From: Agromyces cerinus subsp. cerinus
GTDB lineage: Bacteria > Actinomycetota > Actinomycetes > Actinomycetales > Microbacteriaceae
Direction: 5' to 3'
DNA length: 64,000 nucleotides
Assembly: GCF_900142065.1 (NCBI RefSeq)
Contig: NZ_FSRJ01000003.1
Coordinates: forward strand, 248,001 to 312,000
In this document: positions 1 to 8,002 of the stretch, in pieces
How the letters are laid out: the number at the start of each line of letters is the position of its first letter
Numbering within the stretch: the first letter of the stretch is position 1
Notes under the pieces: model-generated
What the model saw: only the letters and a program-made list of their open reading frames with translations
The model's database searches: none
What the model was told of the DNA's origin: nothing
Position numbers and translations under genes: made by a program

Positions 1-2127
1 ATGCCGCTCGTCGCGGCGGGGAACGCCTCGGGCGGCGCCGTCGGGCTGGCCGTCGACACCATCGAGGGCTACGTGCGAACGGTCGCGCCCGAGTGGGCGG
101 CGGGCGACGACGGCGCGCTCGCGGACCTGCCGGTGGTGGCCGGCGAACTCCGTGCGCACACCCGCGGCAACCTCCTGCCGGGCGTCTTCTCGATCCGCAC
201 CAACCTCAAGCAGGCGATGGCCGACGCCGAGCGGCGGCTCTCCACGGCCGAGCGGCTCGACGCCGCGTTCGGGGCCGACGACCACCGGGCGTTCTTCGAC
301 ACCGCCTGGTACCGGCTCGTCGAGAGCACCGCGCACGACTCGGTCACCGGCTGCGGGGTCGACGCGACGGCCGTCGAGGTCGAGGGGCGTCTGGCGACGG
401 CGGGCCATGTCGCGCGCGGCGTGATCCTGCGCACGATGGAGCGGCTCGCGGCATCCGTCGCCCCAGACCGTCACGTCGTCGCGAACCCGACGGGCTTCGC
501 TCGGCGGGCGCACGTCGAGATCCGCCTGCACGACCCCGAGCGGCTCGAGCTCGGCGACGGCGTGCAGTTGCTCGACGCCCTGCCCGAGGTGCTCGGCGAC
601 GAGCAGCTCGCCACGGCCGAGTTGCCGAAGCTGCTGAACCGCATCCACGGGCGCGAACTGTTCGGCCAGCTCATCAACGCGTGGCGCTTCAGCGACGACG
701 GGCTGCGGTTCGAGGTCGCCGAGGCGCCGGTCGGCGACTTCGACCTGGCCGCGTTCACCGAGGAGCTCGAGCAGCGCATCGCCTCGGATGCCTCGGGCGA
801 GCGTCTCTGGCGTGTGGAGATCATCGCCGACCCGCGTCGCACGGCGGTCGTCGGCATCGACGTCGGCGGCATCGGCGTCGCGAGCCTCGACCCCGCGACG
901 GCACGGGCGACGGATGACCCGGTGGCGGTGTCGGCCCGCTCGCTCTCGAACCGCGGGCTGACCGCGATGATCGACGAGCGCGGCGCGGTGCGCATCGAGG
1001 CCGCCGACGGCACCGTGCTCACCGACGTGCTGCGACTCGTCGACGAGGGCGACCGGGGCGACTCGTACAACTACGGGCCGGTCGACCCGGCGTCGGCGGT
1101 GACCGACCCGACGTCGGTCGAGGTGACCGTGCTCGAGTCGGGCCCGATCCGCGGCCGCATCCTCGTGCGGCGCCGCTACGCCGTGCCGGCCGCCCTCGAC
1201 CCGGTCGATCGCGACCGGCGCGCAGCGGCATCCGTCGACCTGATCGTCGACACCGTGCTGGAGCTCCGCGAGGGCGAACCGATGCTGCGGGTGCGGATGG
1301 ACTTCGTGAACCCGGCCGCCGACCACCGGTTGCGGGTGCTCGTGCCCACTGGCGTCGCCGAACTGCCGGGCTCCTCGGCAGCAGGGCAGTACGCCGTCAC
1401 CGAGCGGGGCCGTATCGGCGAGGGAGGCCCGGTCGGCGAGTTCCCGCTGCCCACCTACCCGGTCGCGCGGTTCGTGCACGCCGGGCGCGCGAGCCTCATC
1501 GTCACGAAGCACTCCGAGTACGAGATCGTCGACGACGGGCGGTCGGGCGTCGACGCGATCGCGCTCACGCTCGTGCGCGCCGTCGGCATGATGAGCGTCA
1601 ACGTGCACCCGCTGCGCGACGAGCCGGCCGGCGCCGAGTTCGCCGTACCCGGCGCCCAGTACCTCGGCACCCCGGTCGCGACCGAGTTCGCGATCCTGCC
1701 GTCGGCGTCCGGATGGGCCGAGTCGGGCGCCGCGCGCTGGGCGGAACTCGAGCGGGTCGAGCCCGAGGTGGCCCGCGGCACGCGCGGCGGCCCGACCGTC
1801 GTCGGCGGCGTCGCAGGCGCGGGCGGGGCGGCCGAGGCATCCGAGCTGCCCACGGCGCCGGTCGTCGAGGTCGCGGGCGATGTCGTGCTCGAGTCGCTGC
1901 GCACGACGACGGATGCCGCCGGCAGCCCGGTGGTCGAAGCCCGGTTCGTGAACTACCGGGCCGAGGCGCAGGTGCTCGCCGCCGCGGCATCCGGCCTCTG
2001 GGATCGCACCGACCTGGCCGGCGAGGTCGTCGAGCGCGACGTCGATCTCGCCACGATCGTCATCGGAGCGAGCCGCATCGAGACCTTCCGGCAGCGCGTC
2101 GCCGACACGCCCCCCGATCGCGGGTGA
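1..2127 (+). CDS. Alpha-mannosidase, glycoside hydrolase family 38 (C-terminal part, cut by window edge)
   Basis: Retaining alpha-mannosidase of family GH38, which removes alpha-linked mannose from glycans. The visible 708 residues begin at the helical middle domain (segment AWYRLVESTAHDSVTGCGVD near residue 100, typical of GH38) and continue through the C-terminal beta-sandwich region. GH38 enzymes are usually about 1000 residues with the catalytic aspartate in the first third, so that part lies upstream. The ATG at base 1 is therefore probably an internal methionine codon. The stop at 2125-2127 is followed 55 bases later by a GntR gene on the same strand, which could be a local regulator. 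Family assignment is firm; substrate linkage cannot be read from this part. Confidence 0.88.
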   Translation: MPLVAAGNASGGAVGLAVDTIEGYVRTVAPEWAAGDDGALADLPVVAGELRAHTRGNLLPGVFSIRTNLKQAMADAERRLSTAERLDAAFGADDHRAFFDTAWYRLVESTAHDSVTGCGVDATAVEVEGRLATAGHVARGVILRTMERLAASVAPDRHVVANPTGFARRAHVEIRLHDPERLELGDGVQLLDALPEVLGDEQLATAELPKLLNRIHGRELFGQLINAWRFSDDGLRFEVAEAPVGDFDLAAFTEELEQRIASDASGERLWRVEIIADPRRTAVVGIDVGGIGVASLDPATARATDDPVAVSARSLSNRGLTAMIDERGAVRIEAADGTVLTDVLRLVDEGDRGDSYNYGPVDPASAVTDPTSVEVTVLESGPIRGRILVRRRYAVPAALDPVDRDRRAAASVDLIVDTVLELREGEPMLRVRMDFVNPAADHRLRVLVPTGVAELPGSSAAGQYAVTERGRIGEGGPVGEFPLPTYPVARFVHAGRASLIVTKHSEYEIVDDGRSGVDAIALTLVRAVGMMSVNVHPLRDEPAGAEFAVPGAQYLGTPVATEFAILPSASGWAESGAARWAELERVEPEVARGTRGGPTVVGGVAGAGGAAEASELPTAPVVEVAGDVVLESLRTTTDAAGSPVVEARFVNYRAEAQVLAAAASGLWDRTDLAGEVVERDVDLATIVIGASRIETFRQRVADTPPDRG

Positions 2128-2152
2128 CGCCGAGGGCCGTTCGACCCTCTAC

Positions 2153-2172
2153 TGTCAGAACAACCGGACAAC
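2153..2172 (+). promoter_or_regulatory. Candidate operator elements upstream of the GntR gene (also seen at iolC)
   Basis: TGTCAGAACA at 2153-2162 followed by GGACAAC at 2166-2172, directly before the GntR ribosome site. The same two words, TGTCAGGACA and GGACAAC, occur on the minus strand in front of iolC, although their spacing there is 15 instead of 3 bases. The likeness suggests one regulator at both places; this is inference. Confidence 0.35.
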
Positions 2173-2182
2173 TGGAGATTCC

Positions 2183-2944
2183 ATGGCGCAGTCGGAGCAT
2201 CGCCTCCCCGTCGAGCTGTTCCTCGACCTCGATCGATCGGGCCCCGTGCCCCTGTACTACCAGATCGCGAGTCGACTCGAGCAGGCGATCCTCGACCAGA
2301 CGCTGCCCGCCGGCGCGCGGCTCGAGAACGAGGTCGCGCTCGCGGCACGGCTCGGGCTTTCGCGCCCCACGATCCGCCGCGCCATCCAGGACCTCGTCGA
2401 CAAGGGACTGCTCGTGCGACGCCGCGGCATCGGCACGCAGGTCGTGCACGGCAAGGTGACGCGCAACGTCGAACTCACGAGCCTCTACGAAGACCTCGAG
2501 CGCTCGGGCCAGAAGCCCGAGACGCGCGTGCTCTCGGTCGAGGTCGTGCCCGCCGACGAAGCGGCGGTCGAGGCGCTCGGGGTCGACCCCGGCAGCCCGG
2601 TGCTGCACGTGCAGCGGCTGCGCAGCGCCGACGGCGTGCCGCTCGCGATCCTCGACAACGTGCTGCCCGAGCAGTTCACCGATCTCGACCGCGAAGCACT
2701 CGAGAAGCACGGGCTCTACCAACTGCTCCGGGCGCGGGGTGTGACCATGCGGGTCGCGAAGCAGCGCATCGGGGCGCGGGCGGCATCCGCACGCGAGGCC
2801 GAACTGCTCGACCTGTCGCGGGGCGCCCCGGTGCTCACGATGGCGCGCACCGCGTTCGACAACTCGGGTGTCGCGGTCGAGTTCGGGCAGCACTGCTACC
2901 GGCCCGACCGCTACTCGTTCGAGGTCACGCTCGTCGATCGCTGA
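2183..2944 (+). CDS. GntR family transcriptional regulator (HutC/UTRA type)
   Basis: DNA-binding regulator of 253 residues with the usual two parts: a winged helix-turn-helix at about residues 15-80 (PLYYQIASRLEQAI, then LGLSRPTIRRAIQDLVDKG) and a UTRA ligand-binding domain at about 95-245. The ATG at 2183 follows GGAG with 5 bases between. It sits between the mannosidase and the convergent inositol operon, so it may control either. Shared words upstream of this gene and of iolC favour the inositol operon plus self-regulation. UTRA proteins commonly sense sugars or sugar phosphates; the effector here is unknown. Confidence 0.9.
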   Translation: MAQSEHRLPVELFLDLDRSGPVPLYYQIASRLEQAILDQTLPAGARLENEVALAARLGLSRPTIRRAIQDLVDKGLLVRRRGIGTQVVHGKVTRNVELTSLYEDLERSGQKPETRVLSVEVVPADEAAVEALGVDPGSPVLHVQRLRSADGVPLAILDNVLPEQFTDLDREALEKHGLYQLLRARGVTMRVAKQRIGARAASAREAELLDLSRGAPVLTMARTAFDNSGVAVEFGQHCYRPDRYSFEVTLVDR

Positions 2945-2949
2945 GCGCC

Positions 2950-2964
2950 GAGCGCGCCGCGCTC
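2950..2964. terminator. Weak hairpin between convergent GntR and iolD genes
   Basis: GAGCGC and GCGCTC flank a 3-base loop just after the GntR stop. A second GC-rich stem possibility follows toward 3000. There is no T tract, so terminator function is only suggested by the position between convergent genes. Confidence 0.3.
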
Positions 2965-3005
2965 GCTCCTCGACCTGTGGCGGCGGAGGCGCGGCGCCTG
3001 CGCGC

Positions 3006-4919
3006 TCAGCCGAGCAGCGGTCGCTGGGCCTGCCGGGCCTCCTCGTACTCCGCACGCGCCTGCTGCACGCTCGGCGTCGTGGAGGTCTCGGCCACCGGCA
3101 CGTCCCACCAGCCGCCGCCGTCGGGGCCGGCCAGCAGCGGGTCGCTCTCGACGTGGATGAGCGTCGAGGTCGGCGACGCCTTCGCGGTCGCCATGGCATG
3201 GCCGAGGTCGGCGACGGCATCGGGCCCGGGGGCGATCTCGATCACGTCGAGCCCGTAGCTGCGCGCGTTGGCGGCGAGGTCGATGGGCAACGGCTCGGTG
3301 CCCTGGAAGTTGCGGCTCGCCGGGTCGTACCGGCGGTACCTCGTGCCGAAGCGCTGGCTGCCGACCGACTCCGAGAGGTTGCCGATCGAGGCGTAGCCCT
3401 GGTTCTGCACAAGCACGACGATGAGCTTGTGACCCTCGGCGACCGCGGTCACGAGCTCGGTGTGCAGCATCAGGTAGGAGCCGTCGCCGACCATGACGAT
3501 GACGTCCCGGTCGGGTGCGGCACGGCGCACGCCGAGACCGCCCGCGATCTCGTAGCCCATGCACGAGAACGCGTACTCGACGTGGTAGCCGAGCGCATCG
3601 CGCACCCGCCAGAGCCGGTGCAGATCGCCCGGCAGCGACCCTGCCGCCTGCACGACCACGTCGCGGGGCTCGCTCGCCGCCTGCACGGCGCCGATGATCT
3701 CGGCCTGCGCGGGCCGGTCGCGACCCGAGGGCACGAACGACGCGTCGACGACGGCGTTCCACGAGCGCTGCTCCGCGGCGACGAGCTCCGACATCGCCGC
3801 GGGCACCCGGTAGCCCTCGAGCTCGACCTCGAGCGCCTCCAGCGCGGTGCGCGCGTCGGCGATCACGGGCAGCTGCGTGCCGTGCTTGTACGCGTCGAAG
3901 GGCGCGACGTTGATGTTCACGAACGCGACATCCGGGTGCTGGAAGGCGCTGCGGCTCGCCGTCGTGAAGTCGCTGTACCGGGTGCCGATGCCGATGACGA
4001 CATCGGCCTCCGCGGCGAACCGGTTCGCCGCGGTCGTGCCCGTGGCGCCCACGCCGCCGAGCGAGGCCGGGTGGTCCCAGGCGATGGCGCCGCCGCCGGC
4101 CTGAGTGGTGCCCACGGGGATGCCGGTTGCCTCGACGAGTCGGCGCAGCACCTCCTCGGCACCCGAGTAGATCACCCCGCCGCCCGCGACGATGATGGGC
4201 GAGCGCGCGCCGCGGATGGCGGCGACCGCACGGGCGAGCGGGCCGGGCTCGGGAAGCGGGCGCCGCACGTGCCACTCCCGGTCGGCGAGGAAGGCGAGCG
4301 GCACGTCGAGCGCCTCGGCCTGCACGTCTTCGGGCAGGGCGATCGTGACGGCGCCGGTCTCCGCGGGGTCGGTCAGCACGCGCATGGCGCCGAGCGCGAT
4401 CGAGAAGAGCTGCTCGGGCCGCTCGACGCGGTCGAAGAAGCGCGACAGCGGTCGGAACGCGTCGGTGACCTGCAGGCTCGGATCGTGCGGCAGCTCGAGC
4501 TGTTGCAGCACGGGGTCGGCGACCCGCGTCGCGAAGGTGTCGCTCGGCAGCAGCAGGGCGGGCAGTCGGTTGCTGGTCGCGAGTGCGGCACCCGTCAGCA
4601 TGTTCGCCGCGCCGGGGCCGACCGACGCGGTGCTCGCGAAGGTCGCGCGACGGCGGCGCATGCGGGCGAAGCCCACCGACTGGTGCACCATCGCCTGCTC
4701 GTTGCGCGCCTGGTAGTACGGCATGAGGTCGGGGTCGGCGGCATTGGACTCCATGAGGGCCTGCCCGAGGCCGGCGACATTGCCGTGGCCGAAGATGCCG
4801 AACATGCCGGGGATCGTGCGCTCGCGGACCTCGCCGTCGACGGTCCACTGATGGGCGAGGAACTCGACGAGCGCCTGTCCGACGGTCATGCGTCTCGTCA
4901 TCGGGGTGTTCTGGCTCAC
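3006..4919 (-). CDS. iolD: 3D-(3,5/4)-trihydroxycyclohexane-1,2-dione acylhydrolase (IolD)
   Basis: Thiamine-diphosphate enzyme that hydrolytically opens the ring of 3D-trihydroxycyclohexane-1,2-dione to 5-deoxyglucuronate in myo-inositol breakdown. At 637 residues it has the family length. The N-terminal pyrimidine-binding domain carries the IolD-typical IPGMFGIFGHGNVAGLGQAL stretch near residue 40, and the C-terminal ThDP domain has GDGSYLMLHTELV followed by QNQGYASIGNLSESVG. The GTG at 4919 overlaps the iolB stop by four bases (GTGA), which fixes the start and implies translational coupling. It is the last gene of the minus-strand iol operon and ends convergent with the GntR gene. Confidence 0.95.
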   Translation of the reverse strand: MSQNTPMTRRMTVGQALVEFLAHQWTVDGEVRERTIPGMFGIFGHGNVAGLGQALMESNAADPDLMPYYQARNEQAMVHQSVGFARMRRRRATFASTASVGPGAANMLTGAALATSNRLPALLLPSDTFATRVADPVLQQLELPHDPSLQVTDAFRPLSRFFDRVERPEQLFSIALGAMRVLTDPAETGAVTIALPEDVQAEALDVPLAFLADREWHVRRPLPEPGPLARAVAAIRGARSPIIVAGGGVIYSGAEEVLRRLVEATGIPVGTTQAGGGAIAWDHPASLGGVGATGTTAANRFAAEADVVIGIGTRYSDFTTASRSAFQHPDVAFVNINVAPFDAYKHGTQLPVIADARTALEALEVELEGYRVPAAMSELVAAEQRSWNAVVDASFVPSGRDRPAQAEIIGAVQAASEPRDVVVQAAGSLPGDLHRLWRVRDALGYHVEYAFSCMGYEIAGGLGVRRAAPDRDVIVMVGDGSYLMLHTELVTAVAEGHKLIVVLVQNQGYASIGNLSESVGSQRFGTRYRRYDPASRNFQGTEPLPIDLAANARSYGLDVIEIAPGPDAVADLGHAMATAKASPTSTLIHVESDPLLAGPDGGGWWDVPVAETSTTPSVQQARAEYEEARQAQRPLLG

Positions 4920-5863
4920 GGACGAGCTCCCTTCGTGGTGCGGATGTAGGGCAGGCGGTCGTCGGCCGGCTCGTGCTGCCACGACTCGCGCACCCACTCG
5001 TGCGCCGGCTCGTCGGTGATGCGCCAGACCCGGTCGCCGGGCCCCGCCATGACGTTGAGGTAGTAGAGGTCGTGGCTCGGCGGTGCGACGGCCGGGCCGT
5101 GGAACCCGCCGGGCACGAGGGCGACGTCGCCGCTGCGCACCCGCTCGTCGAGCTCGATCTCGGTCGCCTCGGAGGACGCGGCGCTGAAGAGCGCGTACGG
5201 GTCGGCCCCGGCGCCGGCGGCGTCGGGCGCACCGGGTGCCGGCGCGAGCTCGAAGTAGTAGATCTCCTCGAGCTGCGACTCGCGGCCGGGCAGCTCCTCA
5301 TCGTGCTTGTGCGGCGGGTAGCTCGACCAGTTGCCCGCCGGGGTGATGACCTCGCACACGATGAGCCGCTCGGCGTCGAGCACGGCGGGGGTGCCGAGGT
5401 CGTGCACCTGCCGGCTCGCGCGACCCCGGCCGCGGAGCTCGACGGGCACCTCGTCGCGGCCAATGCGTCGAAGCGGATGCCGCGTGGTCGCCGGAGCCTC
5501 GGCCACCGCGACCCGCCCGGTGCCGGTGAGCGTCGCGCTGGCGCCCGCGGGCAGGTAGAGGCAGTCGGTCGGGCCGTCGAACACCGAGGCGCGGCCCTCG
5601 AGCTCGATCTCGTGCGAGGTGCCGTCTTCGGTGATCGCGTGCACGAGACACCCGCCCTCGAGGGGCACGACGAGTCGCTCGACCTCGCCCACCGCGAGCC
5701 CGAGCCCCGTGCCGTCGACCGCGTCGAGCGCCGCGACCCGGAGCCCGGTGTGCTGCCATCCGTCGAGGGATGCGTCGACCACGACGTCCCAGCCGCCCCG
5801 GGCGAGGCTCTCCCTGGGGTGGAACCAGTCCTCGTGGCTGGTCGCCGTCGTCCGCTCCGTCAC
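4916..5863 (-). CDS. iolB: 5-deoxy-glucuronate isomerase (IolB)
   Basis: Cupin-fold isomerase converting 5-deoxyglucuronate to 5-dehydro-2-deoxygluconate in inositol catabolism. The metal-binding segment SSYPPHKHDEELPGRESQLE near residue 170-190 is the hallmark of IolB, and EIYYFEL follows it. The GTG at 5863 was chosen because GAAGGAG stands 6 bases upstream; longer reading into upstream sequence gives arginine-rich low-quality protein. The result, 315 residues, is slightly longer than many IolB proteins. It lies 23 bases after the aldolase gene and shares four bases with iolD. Confidence 0.94.
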   Translation of the reverse strand: MTERTTATSHEDWFHPRESLARGGWDVVVDASLDGWQHTGLRVAALDAVDGTGLGLAVGEVERLVVPLEGGCLVHAITEDGTSHEIELEGRASVFDGPTDCLYLPAGASATLTGTGRVAVAEAPATTRHPLRRIGRDEVPVELRGRGRASRQVHDLGTPAVLDAERLIVCEVITPAGNWSSYPPHKHDEELPGRESQLEEIYYFELAPAPGAPDAAGAGADPYALFSAASSEATEIELDERVRSGDVALVPGGFHGPAVAPPSHDLYYLNVMAGPGDRVWRITDEPAHEWVRESWQHEPADDRLPYIRTTKGARP

Positions 5864-5886
5864 GGATGCTCCTTCGGTCTCGTCGG

Positions 5887-6795
5887 TCAGCCGGCGTGCA
5901 CGAGCGCCGCTGCGGTGTCGACGGCACGTGCAACGTCGCCGTCGGGAGGATAGACGAGCGTGCGCCCGACCACGAGCCCGCGCACGCCGGGCAGGGCGAG
6001 TGCCCGCTGCCAGCTGGCGTAGGTCGCCTCGGGATCGCTGCCACGCTCGCCGCCGAGGAGGAGGGTCGGCAGGGTCGTCGCCGCCATCACCCGCTCCATG
6101 TCGTCGACGACGGGGAGCTTCAGCCACGTGTAGGCCGAGCTCGTGCCGAGCCCCGACGCGATGGCGACGGAGGTGATCACGGCATCGGCGGTGAGGTCGT
6201 TGACGACGCCGGCAGGGCCTTGCGTGCTCATGAACGGCTCGAGCATGATCGGCACGCCGGCCGCTGCGGCCGCGGTGACGGCTGCGGCGCAGGCTTCGAT
6301 CGTCGCGATCGAGCCCGCGTCCTGCAGGTTGATGCGCAGCAGGGCCTTGGCGAAGTCGAGTCGGTCGCGCACGATGCCGTCGATGTCGTAGCCGGTGAAC
6401 CGGTCGTCCATCTCGAAGCTCGAGCCGCGCAGCCCCCCGCGGTTCATCGAGCCGACGACGACCTTGCCGTCGAGGGCGCCGAGCAGGGCGAGGTCGTCGA
6501 TGATGTCGGGGGTCGCGAGCACGCCGTCGACACCCGGTCGACTGAGGGCGAGCGCGAGGCGGTCGAGCAGCTCGTACCGATCGGCCATCGCCATCGGTTC
6601 GTCGCCAACGCCCAGTGCGCCACGGGCCGGGTGGTCGGCGGCGACGATGAAGAGCCGGCCGTTGTCGCCGAGCACGGGGCGGCGCGTTCGGGCAGCGTGC
6701 AGCTCGGCGATGGCCGTCGGGTCGACGGCACGTCGGTCGCGAAGCCGGGCGAACCGCTCGTCGTCGAGGAAACGCCGAGAAGACTCAGGAAGCAT
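5887..6795 (-). CDS. Cgl0158-family (beta/alpha)8-barrel aldolase of inositol catabolism
   Basis: Protein of 302 residues of the family named after Corynebacterium glutamicum Cgl0158, found in actinobacterial inositol operons beside iolC. By position it probably cleaves the phosphorylated product of IolC (2-deoxy-5-keto-gluconate 6-phosphate) to dihydroxyacetone phosphate and malonate semialdehyde. That reaction is inferred. Recognisable segments are LFIVAADHPARGALGVG near residue 50, VVVGSMNRGGLRGSSFEMDD near 115, and the late GLVVGRTLVYPPDGDV near 280, where barrel aldolases place a phosphate-binding loop. The ATG at 6795 lies 11 bases inside the iolC end, so the two are translationally coupled. 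Confidence 0.85.
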   Translation of the reverse strand: MLPESSRRFLDDERFARLRDRRAVDPTAIAELHAARTRRPVLGDNGRLFIVAADHPARGALGVGDEPMAMADRYELLDRLALALSRPGVDGVLATPDIIDDLALLGALDGKVVVGSMNRGGLRGSSFEMDDRFTGYDIDGIVRDRLDFAKALLRINLQDAGSIATIEACAAAVTAAAAAGVPIMLEPFMSTQGPAGVVNDLTADAVITSVAIASGLGTSSAYTWLKLPVVDDMERVMAATTLPTLLLGGERGSDPEATYASWQRALALPGVRGLVVGRTLVYPPDGDVARAVDTAAALVHAG

Positions 6796-7864
6796 CGGCG
6801 TCTCCTTCGACCTGCGCCCGGCGAGCGTCGGAGGGGCCGGTGGCGCCAGGGGTGCCGACGGTCGCGGCTTCGAGCCCGTGCGGGTCGATCCCGTCGAACT
6901 CGCCGAGTCCGCGCTCCCGGGCCAGTTGCGCGACCTCGGCGCTCCTCGGCATCGCGGTGGAGCACTCCCTGCGGGTCGCCACGATCGCGCCCGCGATGTT
7001 CGCGAAGGTGATGATGCGTTCGAGCGGCCAGCCCGAGAGGAGGCCGTGGCAGAACGCACCGCCGAACCCGTCGCCCGCGCCGAGGCCGTTGACGACCTGC
7101 ACGGGCAGGGCGGGAAGCTCGACGGTCTCGTCGCGGGTCTTCGCGAGCACGCCGAGCGGGCCGCGCTTGACGACGGCGAGCTCGATCCCGCGGTCGAGCA
7201 GTGCGTCGGCGGCACGGTACGGATCGCGTTCGCCGACGGCGACCTCGCACTCCTCGAGGTTGCCGATGGCGACGGTGACCGAGTCGAGCGCGGCGGAGAC
7301 CTCGCGTCGCGCCTCGTCGACGGAGCGCCAGAACATGGGCCGGTAGTCGAGGTCGAGGATGGTGCCGGGCCGTCGGCCTCGGGCGGCCCACGCGGCATGG
7401 TGCGCGCCGCGGCTCGGCTCTTCGCTCAGGCCGGTGACGGTCGACCAGTAGATCGCGGCGGAGCGGATGTCGTCGAACGGCAGGCTCTCGGCCGTGATCT
7501 CGAGGTCGGGTGCCTTCGGCTTGCGGTAGAAGGTGAGCGGGAAGTCGTCGGGCGGGAATATCTCGCAGAAGGTGATGGGGGTCAGCAGCTCGGGCTCGGC
7601 GCCCACGAATCGCGGATCGACCCCGAAGCCGGCGAGCTCGCGCCGGATGTACCGGCCGAAGGCGTCGTCGCCCGTGCGGGTGATGATCGCGCTGCTGCGG
7701 CCGTGGCGCGCCGCGGCGATCGCCACGTTGGTCGCGCTGCCGCCCACGGACTTGGTGAAGGTGTCGACGTCTTCGAGATGCACGCCGTCACGCGTCGGAT
7801 AGAGGTCGATGCCGACGCGCCCGATGGTGATGACGTCGAAGGTCGATGCTGTCGTGATGGTCAT
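6785..7864 (-). CDS. iolC: 5-dehydro-2-deoxygluconokinase (IolC), PfkB family
   Basis: ATP-dependent sugar kinase of 359 residues that phosphorylates 5-dehydro-2-deoxygluconate in inositol breakdown. The N-terminal PfkB signature is TKSVGGSATNVAIAAARHG (about residues 38-56), and the C-terminal one containing the catalytic aspartate is VNGLGAGDGFGGAF (about 280). FDVITIGRVGIDLYPTRDGV at the N-terminus is typical of IolC. The start used is the ATG at 7864; upstream in-frame sequence is basic and not family-like. It is the first gene of the operon, with candidate regulator sites upstream. No iolA, iolE or iolG gene is present in this window. Confidence 0.93.
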   Translation of the reverse strand: MTITTASTFDVITIGRVGIDLYPTRDGVHLEDVDTFTKSVGGSATNVAIAAARHGRSSAIITRTGDDAFGRYIRRELAGFGVDPRFVGAEPELLTPITFCEIFPPDDFPLTFYRKPKAPDLEITAESLPFDDIRSAAIYWSTVTGLSEEPSRGAHHAAWAARGRRPGTILDLDYRPMFWRSVDEARREVSAALDSVTVAIGNLEECEVAVGERDPYRAADALLDRGIELAVVKRGPLGVLAKTRDETVELPALPVQVVNGLGAGDGFGGAFCHGLLSGWPLERIITFANIAGAIVATRRECSTAMPRSAEVAQLARERGLGEFDGIDPHGLEAATVGTPGATGPSDARRAQVEGDADAS

Positions 7865-7900
7865 ACTGCGTCGTACAACTTTCTGCCGGTGCCGCGGACG

Positions 7901-7932
7901 GTTGTCCACAGTCTACACAGAATGTCCTGACA
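7901..7932 (-). promoter_or_regulatory. Candidate operator region upstream of the iol operon
   Basis: On the minus strand TGTCAGGACA (7932-7923), whose outer arms TGTC/GACA form an inverted repeat, is followed 15 bases later by GGACAAC (7907-7901). A TAGACT word at 7915-7910 could be a -10 box. The two words recur in front of the GntR gene at 2153-2172. Confidence 0.35.
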
Positions 7933-7952
7933 AAGTATGGCCAGTTTCAGCA

Positions 7953-7997
7953 GGCGAGCGGATGCCGCGTGGCGTGCGCCCGCGGCATCCGCTCGCC
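7953..7997. terminator. Strong stem-loop terminator after the flavin oxidase gene
   Basis: A perfect 17-bp inverted repeat, arms 7953-7969 and 7981-7997, with an 11-base loop, located 5 bases past the stop of the minus-strand oxidase. Each arm contains GGATGCCGCG or its complement. There is no T tract, as is common for actinobacterial terminators. It also shields the iol promoter from read-through. Confidence 0.75.
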
Positions 7998-8002
7998 GGT
8001 GC

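Noticed and set aside
1..3. ATG at the first base as the true start of the mannosidase
   Set aside because: The visible protein begins in the middle of the GH38 fold without the catalytic domain, so the gene most likely starts upstream of the window.
2868..4949. Plus-strand open frame of about 690 codons opposite iolD
   Set aside because: Low-complexity, Arg/Gly/His-rich antisense of a well-recognised enzyme; no start signals.
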